From: a virus
Length of the DNA stretch: 52,162 bases
Strand: one strand, 5' to 3'
Virus record (IMG/VR): IMGVR_UViG_3300022227_000004
Span: 1-52,162 of that record
Position numbers and translations under genes: made by a program. Positions 25,874 through 33,953 of this stretch are shown piece after piece. The notes beneath the pieces were generated by a model. It was not told the origin of the DNA, made no database searches, and worked only from the letters and a program-made list of their open reading frames with translations. The stretch's first letter is position 1, and each line of letters opens with the position of its first letter.

Positions 25874-26407
25874 ATGGGTTTAGGAGGTTTGCTTAAAGGC
25901 GCAGCAGGTATCATAACAGGTGGATTATCAGGATTGCCTGGTAAAATCATAGAAACTGTTTCAGGTCAATTTCCTGAAAAAATGAGTGAAGCCGAAAAGG
26001 CTGCTCTTGAAGTTAAGATTCAACAAATTGTTCATCAACAAGAAGTAGAAATGTTAGATAAATGGAATGAAGAATCAGAGAGTCATAGACTATTTATCAG
26101 TCAGCACGAAGGAACTGCTTCTGATTTAGCTCAATTAGGCTGGTTAGGAAAAATTTTATTAGGACTTCGAGGAATACAAAGACCTGTTTGGGGATTTGCA
26201 ACACTTATTTTAGATTTTAAAGTCGTAGGTGCATTTTTAGGAGGAGGAATGACAACAATGTTTGCAGCTCAATCAGCTGTAATATTAATGTATCTATTGA
26301 TGGCAATTAATTTAATCGTATTAACATTTCTATTTGGTGAAAGAACTATTAAGAATATCATGCCTCTTATAGAATCTGCAATTAAAGCTTGGAAGGGAAA
26401 TAATTAA
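25874..26407 (+). CDS. Putative holin (3-TM type)
   Basis: The 177-residue protein has a glycine-rich N-terminus (MGLGGLLKGAAGIITGGLSG), an amphipathic helical middle, an RPVWGFATLILDF segment and two strongly hydrophobic stretches (VGAFLGGGMTTMFAAQSAVI and LMYLLMAINLIVLTFLF). The layout of an RP-W motif before transmembrane helices resembles the 3-TM holins of phages and gene-transfer agents. It would permeabilise the inner membrane at lysis. A candidate late promoter and GAGAGG ribosome site lie upstream. Confidence 0.5.
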   Translation: MGLGGLLKGAAGIITGGLSGLPGKIIETVSGQFPEKMSEAEKAALEVKIQQIVHQQEVEMLDKWNEESESHRLFISQHEGTASDLAQLGWLGKILLGLRGIQRPVWGFATLILDFKVVGAFLGGGMTTMFAAQSAVILMYLLMAINLIVLTFLFGERTIKNIMPLIESAIKAWKGNN

Positions 26408-26412
26408 AATAT

Positions 26413-27039
26413 ATGAATGTATGTATAGAAGAAAACTGCAACTCGATTATTTCATCTGGAGCTAGAAGATGCATGAGTTGTGCTACAACTATAAGAAATT
26501 TAAACAGACCCAGAAAAATTAAAACTATTTTATATTGTTCTGAGTGCAATTCTAAGTTGTATTTTAGAAACAAATCTGGTTTGTGTAGAAGTTGTTCATC
26601 TATAGTGAGAGCTAATACTGCAACCGGAAAAGCTATATTGTCTAGAAATGGAAAATTAAATCTAGGAAGAAAACATACAGAAATTGCCAAGGAAAATTTT
26701 AAAATAGGAGCTAACAAACAATCTACTAGGTTAAAAAAACGAGAAGCAAGAATAAAAGAAATAAAAGAAAAGGGTATAGCTCTACCGAATTATAACCCTA
26801 ATGCTTGCAAAATAATTGATGAATATGGTAAAAAATATGACTATAGCTTTCAACATGCTATGAGAGGTGGAGAGTTTAAAGTATTGGGATATTTTGTAGA
26901 TGGGTATGATAAAGATAAAAATGTAGTTATAGAGTACTATGAACAACATCATCGAAATCAAACAAAAAGAGATATAAAGAGACAAAAAGCAATAACTGAT
27001 CATTTAAACTGTAAATTTATAATTATTGAAGAAGATTAA
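26413..27039 (+). CDS. Free-standing homing endonuclease-like protein
   Basis: The N-terminal half contains three cysteine clusters (CIEENC, RRCMSC, YCSEC...CRSC) forming zinc ribbons, followed by a Lys/Arg-rich helical linker with GRKHTEIAK-like DNA-binding repeats. The C-terminal half has GYFVDGYDKDKNVVIEYYEQHHRNQ, then RDIKRQKAI and KFIIIEE, matching the EDxHD/Vsr-like nuclease core. It is probably a mobile endonuclease inserted between the holin and the CCA-enzyme region. Confidence 0.6.
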   Translation: MNVCIEENCNSIISSGARRCMSCATTIRNLNRPRKIKTILYCSECNSKLYFRNKSGLCRSCSSIVRANTATGKAILSRNGKLNLGRKHTEIAKENFKIGANKQSTRLKKREARIKEIKEKGIALPNYNPNACKIIDEYGKKYDYSFQHAMRGGEFKVLGYFVDGYDKDKNVVIEYYEQHHRNQTKRDIKRQKAITDHLNCKFIIIEED

Positions 27040-27138
27040 TGAATGAGGGTAGAATAACTGATGTTATAGAAGTTAAAGGTTGGAAGTAAAAACATAGAAC
27101 ATAAAATGAGAAATTTTATCAAACATACGAGATAAACT

Positions 27139-27573
27139 ATGAAGTTAAGAGAAGCCAGAAGAAAAAGAACACAATTGCACAGAGGAACTGACGGTCAGTG
27201 GCGTGCAGACATGGGTACTGTCAAAAAATTCATTCAAAGCATAAAGGGTAGTACAAAAATTGAAGTAGAAACAGGCAAAAGAGCTCGGGCTAGTTTTTAC
27301 GTCTATGAAGACAAGAAAAAGAATACTGGTTTCAGTGTTGGAATTTATACAGACATAGCAGAATATGAATATACGATTGGCACTTTTGTTGAAGGCATGA
27401 ATTCAACTCAAGTTGAAGAAGGAACAAGTGCTGAAGGATGGCAAGTGGGCAGAAAGAAAGCTGATTTGATGAAAATGTTGAATGAATTAAAAACAAAATT
27501 ACAAAGAATGCAAAGTAAAGGCGTAGTACAATCTACTGCCGATTCAAAAGGCGGCAAAAACGGAGCTAAATAA
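27139..27573 (+). CDS. Protein with MKLREA leader, 144 aa, unknown function
   Basis: It begins MKLREARRKR, the first of about nineteen genes here sharing this leader, with L-R-E fitting the (L/I)-x-E cleavage rule of T4 gp21-like prohead proteases. The body contains beta-rich segments (TKIEVETGKRARASFYVY, FSVGIYTDIAEYEYTIGTF) and a helical C-terminus. Family unknown. It is coupled to the next gene by TAATG. Capsid targeting is inferred. Confidence 0.65.
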   Translation: MKLREARRKRTQLHRGTDGQWRADMGTVKKFIQSIKGSTKIEVETGKRARASFYVYEDKKKNTGFSVGIYTDIAEYEYTIGTFVEGMNSTQVEEGTSAEGWQVGRKKADLMKMLNELKTKLQRMQSKGVVQSTADSKGGKNGAK

Positions 27574-29018
27574 TGAAACTAAAGGAAGCGGTTAGAATGT
27601 TAGGTGAAGGTGCCAGAGAAAAGGCAGCTGAAAAATTTCTATCTGACATGATTAACCGATCTCCATTTAAAGGAAAGGTTTTCATAGCAGGAGGTTATGT
27701 TAGAGATGAATTGATGGGAATAGATCCCAAAGATATCGATTTGGTTATTGAATTGCCAGATGGAGGTATCAAGTTTGCCGAGTGGGCTACTAAGAAGATG
27801 GGGAACTATAAAAAAGGATCAAACCCAGTCGTATACAAAAGATTCGGTACTGCTAAATTCAACCTAGCTGGAACATATAAAGGATTTGACCTTGGCGATA
27901 TAGAAATAGAATCAGTAATGTCAAGATCAGAACAATACTCTAAAGGGTCAAGAAAGCCCAAAGTACAATCAGGAACATTGAAACAAGATGTAGAAAGAAG
28001 AGATTTCACAGTCAATAGTTTATTGAAAAATCTCTCGACAGGTGAAATAGTAGATCTAACAGGACAAGGCAGAGCAGATCTAAAGAAGGGTGTTATCAAG
28101 ACACCATTAGATCCTGATGTCATTTTTACAGAAGATCCTCTTAGAATGCTTAGAGCTGTGCGTTTTACAGCAAAATATGGATGGCAACTTCCCTTGTTTA
28201 TGATCAAAGCTATGAAGAAGAATGCAGCTAAGATCAACAACATTTCAGATGAAAGAGTAAGGGAAGAGCTAGACAAAATGATTACAACAAAAAGTCCTAA
28301 GCAAGCCATAAAGATTCTAAAGGTTACAGGATTATTGAAATATGTTATGCCAGAACTTCAGGCTACGGTTGGTGTGTGGCAAAACAAACATCACGATAAG
28401 GATGTATTCAATCATATTCTGGATGTAGTTCAAGGAGTGCCTCCCGAACTACCAAGAAGATTGGCAGCTCTATTTCATGATATTGGTAAACCAACGGTTA
28501 AAAAGGTTATCGATAATGAAGCCAGGTTCTTTGGTCATGAAGATATAGGATCAGAGATTGCTGGTGAAATAATGAAACGTCTGAAATATCCCAATGCTGT
28601 TATCGATAGGATAAAGATTCTTGTTGCTAATCATATGAGATTGAAACAAACTGGCAGAAAGGGTGAAAAGGCAACAAGCAAACAGCTCAGAAAACTAAAG
28701 AGAGTAATGGGTGATCATTTAGAAGATCTATTGCATCTAATGGATTCCGACAATAGAGCACACGGTCCAAGCTCCTCTATGCCTGATCAGATAAAAGGAA
28801 TTAGAGGTAGATTGGATAAGCTATCCCAAGATACACCAAAAGATCTATCTAGCCTACCTATTTCAGGAAATGACATTAAAAATAGCTTTAAACTTAAGCC
28901 GGGTCCTATTTATAAGGACTTGTTGAACGCTGTTCAAGATGCGATTGACGAGAATCCGAAGTTGACTAAACGTCAGGCACTAATCATAGTTAGAGATAAA
29001 CTAAGAGAAACTAAATGA
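27573..29018 (+). CDS. tRNA nucleotidyltransferase (CCA-adding)/poly(A) polymerase family, with MKLKEA leader
   Basis: After a leader (MKLKEAVRMLGEGA, with an L-G-E site) the protein shows the class II nucleotidyltransferase motifs: FIAGGYVRDELMG, then DPKDIDLVIE (catalytic DxD), VERRDFTVNSLL, EDPLRMLRAVRF, and a C-terminal HD domain, ALFHDIGKPTVK. It is 481 residues long, usual for CCA enzymes with an HD domain. The family adds or repairs the 3' CCA of tRNA. Unusually, it carries the putative capsid-targeting leader, so it may be delivered with the DNA. The phage tRNA-Ser and tmRNA in this window encode CCA already. Confidence 0.85.
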   Translation: MKLKEAVRMLGEGAREKAAEKFLSDMINRSPFKGKVFIAGGYVRDELMGIDPKDIDLVIELPDGGIKFAEWATKKMGNYKKGSNPVVYKRFGTAKFNLAGTYKGFDLGDIEIESVMSRSEQYSKGSRKPKVQSGTLKQDVERRDFTVNSLLKNLSTGEIVDLTGQGRADLKKGVIKTPLDPDVIFTEDPLRMLRAVRFTAKYGWQLPLFMIKAMKKNAAKINNISDERVREELDKMITTKSPKQAIKILKVTGLLKYVMPELQATVGVWQNKHHDKDVFNHILDVVQGVPPELPRRLAALFHDIGKPTVKKVIDNEARFFGHEDIGSEIAGEIMKRLKYPNAVIDRIKILVANHMRLKQTGRKGEKATSKQLRKLKRVMGDHLEDLLHLMDSDNRAHGPSSSMPDQIKGIRGRLDKLSQDTPKDLSSLPISGNDIKNSFKLKPGPIYKDLLNAVQDAIDENPKLTKRQALIIVRDKLRETK

Positions 29019-29095
29019 AATTAATTGAAGCAGCTATTACAGATGGATTTGGATCTTTCGAGGTGGGAGATAAACTCACTATTGAGGTCAGTTAA
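29015..29095 (+). CDS. Mini-gene with MKLIEA leader, 26 aa
   Basis: ATGA overlaps the preceding stop, and the stop abuts the next ATG. The product begins MKLIEAAITDGFGSFEVGDK and ends LTIEVS. The VGDKLTI strand resembles VGDTILTG in the tagged gene at 32881, so this may be a truncated relative that keeps only the leader and first strand. Confidence 0.5.
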   Translation: MKLIEAAITDGFGSFEVGDKLTIEVS

Positions 29096-29584
29096 ATGAA
29101 TCTGTTAGTAGAGCGTATAGCTGACAATGGTGATTCAACACTTGGTGTTCTGTATGAAAAAGTATACATACACAAGGGTTATCATAAAGAATTACTAAGT
29201 TTCACAATAGAAGATGAAGCTAGAACCATAAAGGTTTATGGTGAAACAAGAATTCCCGAAGGCACATATACGATTCGTCTTAGAAATGAAGGTGGATTCC
29301 ATCAGAAATATTCAGCTAAATACAGTTCTATGCATAAAGGTATGTTATGGCTTCAAGATGTTCCTGGATTCGAATATGTTTTAATCCATACAGGAAATGA
29401 TGATGAAGATACAGCCGGCTGCTTATTAGTGGGCGATAAACTAGTTCAGAATGTAACAACAGCAGGATTTGTACAAGATTCTGTTAAAGCCTACAAGAGA
29501 ATCTATCCAAGAATTGCTCAAGCAATAATGGATGGCAATAAAGTAACGATTGAATATATTGATATAACTAAAAAACATTTCTAG
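29096..29584 (+). CDS. DUF5675-like protein
   Basis: The product has TRIPEGTYTIRLRNEGGFH, then VLIHTGNDDEDTAGCLLVG, the conserved P-x-G-x-Y and HxGN...DT-x-GC-x-x-VG blocks of DUF5675. The HxGN...GC arrangement resembles L,D-transpeptidase-like folds, so a cell-wall-related activity is possible. Its role in lysis or virion entry is unproven. At 162 residues the domain is complete. Confidence 0.65.
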   Translation: MNLLVERIADNGDSTLGVLYEKVYIHKGYHKELLSFTIEDEARTIKVYGETRIPEGTYTIRLRNEGGFHQKYSAKYSSMHKGMLWLQDVPGFEYVLIHTGNDDEDTAGCLLVGDKLVQNVTTAGFVQDSVKAYKRIYPRIAQAIMDGNKVTIEYIDITKKHF

Positions 29585-29595
29585 AAAGGCATACT

Positions 29596-30459
29596 GTGAA
29601 TATAGTGATGTTGTCCAATGATGAGTTTAGATTAAAATCGTTTATAAAATGGATGCCAGATGAAAATTTTGATGATTGTCATTTCTATATGGTTACTGAT
29701 GATAACAAATTTGATTTTGGTGACAGACTTAAAAAAATATTGAAAGAACAAGATAGAATAAAGCACTGGTCTATTCATACTATTAGCAATATAATCACAA
29801 TGTACAAACATCGCTATGGATTGAGCGAAGAGGCGGAAAAACTAATAGAAAAAACAAAATGTGTTCTCATCAAACCGTTACTGTTAGGGTATTTCAACAA
29901 AATGCCGGGCTTAAGTAAATTCATGTACATCGATGATGATGTTCTATTCATAAAGAATATCAGAGAAATGTACAACAAATACGATAACTGTATTACCTGT
30001 ATGGGAAGAAAGTGTGCCTTACCAGAAAAGGATTCGTATATCTTAGATGATTTGAATGAAATAATGGGTTCAAGCATTACATTAGAAAATTTAAAGCAAA
30101 ACGGAGTTAATGCAGGCGTAGTCATATTGACTAGAAGCGATGACAAATTGATGGATTATGCTATAAAATTCATCGATGGAGAATCCGTTAAGAAGAAATT
30201 ATCAGGAAGAACGCGGTCAGGCGTATTAGATGAAAGGTTCTTATCAGCATTCTTCTTAAAAATAAATGGTTCAAGTTTCATTTGGCCCAAAGAAATAAGA
30301 TTAGAAGATAGAAGGAAACCTATTGCAGATAGACTTACTGCTAGAAACTTTTTCCACATGAACGTAGACGTTAACTATAAGAGATTGGTTGACTGCTACG
30401 AGTACAATGAAGAGAAAGATAGCGTCGTTAGAATAAGAGAAGATATCGTAATAGATTAA
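29596..30459 (+). CDS. GT-A-type glycosyltransferase (GT8-like)
   Basis: The protein starts with GTG, with AAAGG upstream. The product has KFMYIDDDVLFIKNI, the D-x-D metal/nucleotide-sugar motif, followed by GVNAGVVILTR and a C-terminal FFHMNVD. These are landmarks of GT8-like GT-A transferases. It may glycosylate phage DNA, virion proteins or host surface molecules. The epimerase at 6269 and the FAD protein at 4003 could supply sugars. Confidence 0.7.
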   Translation: MNIVMLSNDEFRLKSFIKWMPDENFDDCHFYMVTDDNKFDFGDRLKKILKEQDRIKHWSIHTISNIITMYKHRYGLSEEAEKLIEKTKCVLIKPLLLGYFNKMPGLSKFMYIDDDVLFIKNIREMYNKYDNCITCMGRKCALPEKDSYILDDLNEIMGSSITLENLKQNGVNAGVVILTRSDDKLMDYAIKFIDGESVKKKLSGRTRSGVLDERFLSAFFLKINGSSFIWPKEIRLEDRRKPIADRLTARNFFHMNVDVNYKRLVDCYEYNEEKDSVVRIREDIVID

Positions 30460-30479
30460 CAGCAAAGAATTTCTAAGTA

Positions 30480-30487
30480 TATTTATT
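30480..30487 (+). promoter_or_regulatory. Candidate TATTTATT promoter-like element
   Basis: TATTTATT within TATATTTATTAATAAATG lies 33 bp before the start of 30520. It is a one-base variant of the recurrent TATTTATA. Function is inferred from position only. Confidence 0.3.
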
Positions 30488-30519
30488 AATAAATGTGTAG
30501 TTAAATGTGGAGAAAATGA

Positions 30520-30945
30520 ATGGCACTACCTGATTACGAACATGTCTCACTAGGTGCAACGGGCGGAACAACCGCTGCAGTTACCAACCGCGTTGCTCTT
30601 GACTCAAACGCCTGGTCTATAACAGTGCCGATTGGTTTTACAGCTAGTGAGATAAACATACAAGTTAACAACCATAGAGCAATTGATCCCTCCTCGGCCA
30701 ATAGAAGATTGCTACCACGAGATTTTGCACTCAAATCAATTGCCGCAGCTAAAGATAGTTCAATATCTGCAGATGTATTAGATCCTGACTTCAATGATAA
30801 ATGGGTCGTATTAAGTAATTTAACTTCATCAGCTTATGAAGGAACAGGAAGATTTAGATGGATGAGATTGGCTGCAGCTGATGCGGATGAATGGTTACAA
30901 CAAACATTTGAAGCTTATGTTTCTAGACATCACGATTCTAAATAA
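30520..30945 (+). CDS. Putative virion-associated protein, 141 aa
   Basis: GGAG precedes the ATG, and a candidate promoter element lies upstream. The product is Ala/Ser/Thr-rich and beta-like (LGATGGTTAAVTNRVALDSN, WSITVPIGFTASEINIQV), with a neutral composition and more GC-rich codons than its neighbours. This fits a small structural or decoration protein, but no family is recognised. Confidence 0.5.
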   Translation: MALPDYEHVSLGATGGTTAAVTNRVALDSNAWSITVPIGFTASEINIQVNNHRAIDPSSANRRLLPRDFALKSIAAAKDSSISADVLDPDFNDKWVVLSNLTSSAYEGTGRFRWMRLAAADADEWLQQTFEAYVSRHHDSK

Positions 30946-30960
30946 TATAAGAGTTTATGA

Positions 30961-31178
30961 ATGAAAATTAAAGAAGCAAGACTTAATGAGAGAGATACAA
31001 TCCCCGGCAATGCTATGAAACATGTCGAGGACTGTATGGATCCTATTCGATCAGCTATAGATTTGATGCGAAGGGAAAAAATGCAAAGGACATTTTGAAG
31101 AGATTGCGGAGAATCGATAAAGATTTAGATGAAGTGTTTTATAAACTTCAAGATATAACTTCAGATTGGCCTAGTTAA
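30961..31178 (+). pseudogene. Frameshifted small gene with MKIKEA leader
   Basis: The first frame (30961-31098) gives MKIKEARLNERDTIPGN... and stops after 45 residues. The sequence continues in another frame (KNAKDILKRLRRIDKDLDEV...) to a stop at 31178, with similar charged helical character. The two join at the A6 run in gggaaaaaatg near 31078-31083, where one extra A would restore one 72-codon frame. This may be a real mutation, slippage expression or a homopolymer error in the sequence. The leader contains L-N-E. Confidence 0.5.
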
Positions 31179-31195
31179 ATATAAAGCGAGGTAAT

Positions 31196-31516
31196 ATGGC
31201 AGAAGAAGAAAGTTTGTATAACCCTAGTAAGCATGTAGGAGTTCATCCAGAAACAGGAATTCCTTTGGTAAGAGCAAAACATAAATGGGTTAAACCAAAA
31301 TCATCAGGACCGGTCAAGCAGGAGTTTAAGCCTCTTAGGCCCTTCTTTTGTGATTGTAAAGATCCAGAAACTGGTGAAGAATGTGGAGGTATGATGAGAA
31401 CATGGGATGATATGTTCTATATGCAGTATGGAATGTGTGAAAAATGCTATCTCAAGTATAATCCACAGCTTAAAGAGATTGAAGAAGAGCTGGACAATAA
31501 AAATGAGGAAGTTTAA
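31196..31516 (+). CDS. Small zinc-binding protein, 106 aa
   Basis: GAGG precedes the ATG. Cysteines at FFCDCKDPETGEECGG and MCEKCY form a plausible zinc site in the C-terminal half. The N-terminus is Pro/Lys-rich. Function unknown. Confidence 0.6.
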   Translation: MAEEESLYNPSKHVGVHPETGIPLVRAKHKWVKPKSSGPVKQEFKPLRPFFCDCKDPETGEECGGMMRTWDDMFYMQYGMCEKCYLKYNPQLKEIEEELDNKNEEV

Positions 31517-31564
31517 TAAGCTAACTCAATTGCTTATAACAGATTGTAATCACAGAGAAACTGA

Positions 31565-31798
31565 ATGAAAATTAAAAGATCAGATATTGAAGCTGTTGTT
31601 AAAGAAGTATTGCAAGAAATGGAAGCTAAGGTAAAGAAAGGTGATTATTTTAATCACGAAGGTGAGACTTGGGTAGTTGTTACTCCTGGTACTACTGAAT
31701 CCAGAGTCGCCGTTGCAACGGGGATGGGAACGTGGCGGGAAAAAGGTATCCAGGACAACAAGATCATAGTAAAAAATAGAACAACAAGCATGAAATAA
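31565..31798 (+). CDS. Protein with MKIKRS leader, 77 aa
   Basis: It begins MKIKRSDIEAVVKEVLQEME, almost the same as the leader of 51582 (MKIKRSEIKQIVEEVLNEG). Both form an amphipathic helix ending in L-x-E, the T4-type prohead protease site. The body is a small beta domain (KKGDYFNHEGETWVVVTPG). Capsid targeting is inferred. Confidence 0.65.
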   Translation: MKIKRSDIEAVVKEVLQEMEAKVKKGDYFNHEGETWVVVTPGTTESRVAVATGMGTWREKGIQDNKIIVKNRTTSMK

Positions 31799-31810
31799 TG
31801 GAGACAATAA

Positions 31811-32239
31811 ATGTCAGATGTATATACACTTTCACCAAATAGGGTGGATCAAAACACAAGAGTTAGAAATGCAATGGAATGTATTGCTAACTATATAAAT
31901 CTGATCCCTGAAATGAATGTTAACTTCATTGCTGACTCATTCACTCTATCGACACAAAAGTATGGAGCAGTAAATGACCATTTATTCTCCGCTAATTGTC
32001 AAGAAGAGATGGATACGATTGCAAAGAATTTAGAAACTTATCTCAGAGATGAAGATTTCAAAAGCGTAAGTGTCAAACCAGCTGAAGATCATGGTGATGG
32101 TAAATCAGATTTTGATACAGGTGGCTACTTCGATTTAACTCCAATGGGATGGGGTTCAGGTGTTCATTCTGGAATCAATTCAGGAAGACCAGTGCTTTAT
32201 ACAGTTAAAGCAACTTATGATTATTCAGTAAAACTTTAG
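31811..32239 (+). CDS. Hypothetical protein, 142 aa
   Basis: GGAG precedes the ATG. The product lacks the leader found in its neighbours and contains a Gly/Asp-rich stretch (EDHGDGKSDFDTGGYFDLTP) before a C-terminal beta strand. Possibly virion-associated given the location. No family recognised. Confidence 0.55.
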   Translation: MSDVYTLSPNRVDQNTRVRNAMECIANYINLIPEMNVNFIADSFTLSTQKYGAVNDHLFSANCQEEMDTIAKNLETYLRDEDFKSVSVKPAEDHGDGKSDFDTGGYFDLTPMGWGSGVHSGINSGRPVLYTVKATYDYSVKL

Positions 32240-32248
32240 AGAAAGCAT

Positions 32249-32677
32249 TTGACTGATGCGCTATTGATAAAAAGTATAAAAGCAATGCTATACGCATTGC
32301 ATTTAAAAGTGCCTCCTTATGTGATCACACAAATAATGAACAAGGTAGCACCGATTATACAGCCATTGATGGAGAATAAAGGAATGAAACTAAAAAACAT
32401 ACTAACAGAAGACATAGCAGATGATAAATGGATTCACCAATTTGGTAATTATCTAGATGCTAGTGATATGTCTAAAATGAAAGATGATAGCCATACACAA
32501 GTCTGGGAATTTTATATAGATGATATCGATCCCAATGAACCAGTAATAATAAACTTTTACAACTACAGTGGTTGGGAAGCTACATTCAAAGGAAAGCAGT
32601 TTGCAAAAGGATCAACTGCAAATAGACCACAAGTTGAAGCTAAGATATTAAAAAAATATATGGCTAAAATGAGATAA
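32249..32677 (+). CDS. Protein with internal MKLKNILTE start, 142 or 97 aa
   Basis: The open frame begins at a TTG (32249), but an ATG at 32384 has AAAGGA just upstream and starts MKLKNILTEDIADD, matching the shared leader with an L-T-E site. The upstream 45 codons (LIKSIKAMLYALHLKVPPYV...) look like real amphipathic protein. Either a separate small gene has lost its stop and fused, or two products are made. I prefer the inner start for the tagged product. The C-terminal domain is unrecognised. Confidence 0.5.
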   Translation: MTDALLIKSIKAMLYALHLKVPPYVITQIMNKVAPIIQPLMENKGMKLKNILTEDIADDKWIHQFGNYLDASDMSKMKDDSHTQVWEFYIDDIDPNEPVIINFYNYSGWEATFKGKQFAKGSTANRPQVEAKILKKYMAKMR

Positions 32678-32680
32678 AAT

Positions 32681-32884
32681 ATGAAATTGAAATCAGCAAT
32701 GAATGAAGAAGAGTGGGGAGTTTTCTCATCTGGCGGATCGATTGGGAATAAAAGTGGTGGCAAGCCAATTGCAACTGGAAGTAAAGAAGATATGCAGGCT
32801 AAAGCCAAAAGAATGACTAAGTCATTATCGCCTGGTGAAAAGAAATATTACAAAATGAAATATTCAGCTAGAGCAATAAAGTGA
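32681..32884 (+). CDS. Protein with MKLKSA leader, 67 aa
   Basis: Begins MKLKSAMNEEEWGVFSSGGS, followed by a Gly/Ser/Lys-rich low-complexity region and a basic C-terminus (SPGEKKYYKMKYSARAIK). It overlaps the next gene by GTGA. Small, basic and tagged, it resembles an internal head protein. Confidence 0.6.
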   Translation: MKLKSAMNEEEWGVFSSGGSIGNKSGGKPIATGSKEDMQAKAKRMTKSLSPGEKKYYKMKYSARAIK

Positions 32885-33054
32885 AACTAAGAGAAGCCAT
32901 CACTATCAATGTCAAAGTTGGCGATACTATTCTTACAGGAAAATTTAAGAACAAGAAAACTGTGATCAAAACAATTTCAACTGATGAACACGGAATGCCT
33001 GTGATCAATGGTAGAAAAGCAGCTACATTCCGAATAATGAGAGATAAAGAATGA
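32881..33054 (+). CDS. Protein with KLREA leader and small beta (KOW-like) domain, 57 aa
   Basis: It starts at GTG overlapping the previous stop, giving (M)KLREAITINVKVGDTILTG. The rest (KFKNKKTVIKTISTDEHGMP...) resembles a mini SH3/KOW-type beta barrel with conserved Gly and basic residues. It is too short to be certain of a fold. Stop and start overlap with the following gene. Confidence 0.6.
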   Translation: MKLREAITINVKVGDTILTGKFKNKKTVIKTISTDEHGMPVINGRKAATFRIMRDKE

Positions 33055-33332
33055 AACTAAAAGATACTAATGTAATCGAAGAAGGAATTGTAGATACTCT
33101 TCTAAAGAAGATGGGTATTAGAAAAGAAACAAATATGCAAAAAGCCATAAATCTAGTAAAGAAAAGTATAGAACGAAAAGGATCAATGGCTTCAGAGGAA
33201 TATGCAAACCAAGTTTCTGAGAAGTTTGGCTTAGAATTAGGTATGGATGGATTAGTGCGATTGGCTTTGGCTAGTATGATAGATGATTTAAAAAATGATC
33301 CAGGCCCTAGTCATCTTGACAGACGTTATTAA
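33051..33332 (+). CDS. Protein with MKLKDT leader, 93 aa
   Basis: Begins MKLKDTNVIEEGIVDTLLKK, with I-E-E just before Gly. The remainder is helical, with a repeated-looking SEEYANQVSEKFGLELGMDG region. Family unknown. ATGA overlap with 32881 implies coupled expression of the tagged series. Confidence 0.6.
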   Translation: MKLKDTNVIEEGIVDTLLKKMGIRKETNMQKAINLVKKSIERKGSMASEEYANQVSEKFGLELGMDGLVRLALASMIDDLKNDPGPSHLDRRY

Positions 33333-33344
33333 GAGAGATAAAGA

Positions 33345-33497
33345 ATGAAATTAAACGAAGCTAATGAAATGAACAAGTTAGATGAAGCTATCAGAAATTT
33401 AACTGATTATATTAATTCGTTAAACCGATCAGGAAAAAATCCTAAAAATATTCTTAAGTCTTATGTGTTGCCAGAACTTGAACGACTAGTTAGATGA
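33345..33497 (+). CDS. Protein with MKLNEA leader, 50 aa
   Basis: GAGAG precedes the ATG. The product MKLNEANEMNKLDEAIRNLT... contains an L-D-E site followed by Ala and is entirely helical. It overlaps the next gene by ATGA. Confidence 0.6.
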   Translation: MKLNEANEMNKLDEAIRNLTDYINSLNRSGKNPKNILKSYVLPELERLVR

Positions 33498-33715
33498 AGT
33501 TAAGAGAATCTATGAAGCGTTCTTATAGATTAGCTGCAGGAAGTAATGATAAAATCATAGTCTATGGAGCAACATCAAAAGATACAGCAGCATTACAAGA
33601 TGAACTAGGACCAAATGTAGGAAATGCAGGAATAAAAGTGGTTATAAAGACTGACAAATATAATTTAGAAAGATCATTTCAAGCCTTAGACGATCTAGGG
33701 TTTATGAGAGAATAA
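33494..33715 (+). CDS. Protein with MKLRES leader, 73 aa
   Basis: Begins MKLRESMKRSYRLAAGSNDK, then an alpha/beta stretch (IIVYGATSKDTAALQDELG, IKVVIKTDKYNLERSF). The ordered strand-helix pattern suggests a small folded domain rather than a scaffold. Family unknown. Confidence 0.6.
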   Translation: MKLRESMKRSYRLAAGSNDKIIVYGATSKDTAALQDELGPNVGNAGIKVVIKTDKYNLERSFQALDDLGFMRE

Positions 33716-33716
33716 A

Positions 33717-33938
33717 ATGCGATTAAGAGAAGCTGATAAAGATAGAATATATCTTAAATCTAAGAATCCTGATGAAATGAAAGCAATGAAAAGAGGAATT
33801 GCATTGCGTAAAGTGCACACCGATATTGGGAAATTGAAATCAGAAATTGAATATCTTCAAAGATCAATAGGCCGGGATGGTTATACACCCGATGTAAAAA
33901 AATTTATACGAAATATTAAAACATATAAAAAAAGCTAG
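33717..33938 (+). CDS. Protein with MRLREA leader, 73 aa
   Basis: Begins MRLREADKDRIYLKSKNPDE and continues as a Lys/Arg-rich helical protein ending FIRNIKTYKKS. Its basic character and leader fit an internal, DNA-associated head protein. Function is inferred. Confidence 0.6.
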   Translation: MRLREADKDRIYLKSKNPDEMKAMKRGIALRKVHTDIGKLKSEIEYLQRSIGRDGYTPDVKKFIRNIKTYKKS

Positions 33939-33953
33939 TGAAATATCCGAAAG

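Noticed and set aside
27101-27119. Short AT hairpin (ATAAAAT-gagaa-ATTTTAT) before 27139
   Set aside because: Only AT pairs over seven bases in AT-rich DNA and no T-tract, so likely chance.
27806-28309. Long minus-strand open frame of 167 codons opposite the CCA-enzyme gene
   Set aside because: It lies wholly antisense to a strongly supported gene, and its product is a low-information Ser/Leu-rich sequence typical of antisense frames.
31503-31568. 21-codon frame (MRKFNKLTQLLITDCNHRET...) bridging two genes
   Set aside because: Very short, no motif, and only a chance-level overlap with the next ATG. No support beyond position.
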